Origin: UKL13-2 sp044346745
Lineage (GTDB): Bacteria > Pseudomonadota > Gammaproteobacteria > Burkholderiales > Usitatibacteraceae
Length of the DNA stretch: 5,784 bases
NCBI GenBank assembly: GCA_044346745.1
Contig: JBIIYQ010000164.1
Location: forward strand, 1-5,784
Direction: 5' to 3'
Shown here: in pieces, positions 5,569 through 5,784 of the stretch
How the letters are laid out: each line of letters starts with the position of its first letter
Position numbering within the stretch: position 1 is the stretch's first letter
Program-made: the position numbers and the translations under genes
Notes under the pieces: model-generated
Database searches by the model: none
What the model was told of the DNA's origin: nothing
Seen by the model: only the letters and a program-made list of their open reading frames with translations

Positions 5569-5663
5569 GTAGTCGGCCTTTGATTGTAGCTTTGCAGCGA
5601 TTGAAAGGTAAGCGCAATGATAACCGCGTGACACAGTTGCTAAGCGATTCCTCAACCTCCCCG

Positions 5664-5711
5664 TTGGCCGGTCAAATTCCCCCACCCTTGGCCACTTCAA
5701 ATTCCCCCACC
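5664..5711 (-). repeat. Tandem 24-bp repeats, IS21-family-like end
   Basis: Two tandem copies lie at 5664-5686 and 5688-5711. On the minus strand each reads GGTGGGGGAATTTGA, then GTGGCCAA or CCGGCCAA. IS21-family elements carry several such repeats near their ends as transposase sites, and from memory GGTGGGGGAATTTGA-x-GGCCA fits a set of them. No istA or istB reading frame is visible in 5712-5784: frames there close within about 30 codons. The call is therefore an element end or remnant and not a complete element. Confidence 0.5.
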
Positions 5712-5784
5712 TCGCTGAGCGATTAGCGGCGTAATTCTGCGCCGGTTCTTAGCGCATCGGGAGCCACACTGGCAGGACGTATCT
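5712..5784. other. Right-end sequence, probably IS-associated, no gene
   Basis: The remaining 73 nt beyond the tandem repeats have no supported reading frame; all three minus-strand frames stop inside the stretch or in the repeats. If the repeats belong to an IS21-like end, this would be the element's interior or the sequence after its last gene. The short TCGCTCAGCGA near-palindrome (minus strand, 5723-5713) abuts the first repeat. Confidence 0.3.

Noticed and set aside
5588..5616. Sigma-70 promoter for the DUF360 gene (TACAAT -10 on the minus strand)
   Set aside because: The -10 is plausible, but the best -35 at proper spacing (TTACCT) matches only half the consensus.
5209..5700. Longer 163-residue start for the DUF360 protein
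   Set aside because: The extra 44 residues read into the IS-like repeat and lack hydrophobic or family character; ATG at 5568 has a good ribosome site.

Overview
The window carries a chromosomal heat-shock chaperone locus on the minus strand, in the order grpE (5093-4545), dnaK (4461-2506), a small four-helix-bundle gene (2467-2102) and dnaJ (2057-915). A short DUF360/'phage holin family' membrane protein lies upstream (5568-5209). The grpE-dnaK-dnaJ order, a four-zinc-motif DnaJ, a Gram-negative-type DnaK and sigma-32-like promoters point to a proteobacterium, most likely betaproteobacterial. That placement is a judgement from protein character and not from any database comparison.

Chaperone operon. 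Two good sigma-32-type promoter matches are visible, one before grpE (5155-5128) and one in the grpE-dnaK gap (4528-4501). Both have a CTTGAAA-like -35, a 13-nt spacer and a CCC(C/A)AxAT-like -10. The products form one machine: DnaJ delivers substrate and stimulates DnaK ATPase, and GrpE exchanges the nucleotide.

The unusual part is the dnaK-dnaJ junction. A GTG-to-TAA gene of the 23S rRNA intervening-sequence protein/four-helix-bundle family (TIGR02436/PF05635-like) sits there. It is flanked immediately by a 32/34-nt inverted repeat (2070-2101 and 2468-2501; 29 of 34 aligned positions identical). The ORF fills the loop of the predicted hairpin exactly, like a 23S rRNA intervening sequence but placed in a protein-coding operon. 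It separates dnaK from dnaJ and leaves dnaJ with a pyrimidine-rich leader and no Shine-Dalgarno sequence.

Left end. A plus-strand gene for an unrecognised 139-residue protein (294-713) is followed 9 nt after its stop by a 63-nt sequence with integron attC architecture (723-785): GCCTAAC inverse core, L''/L' arms with the classic single extrahelical base, and the usual arm-to-core spacing. The right core is degenerate (ATTAAAC). This looks like an isolated or terminal integron gene cassette convergent with dnaJ; no integrase is visible. Positions 1-293 and 786-906 hold no gene I can defend.

Right end. Positions 5664-5711 hold two tandem 23-24 bp repeats resembling the repeated end sequences of IS21-family elements, so the window probably enters or touches an insertion-sequence remnant there.
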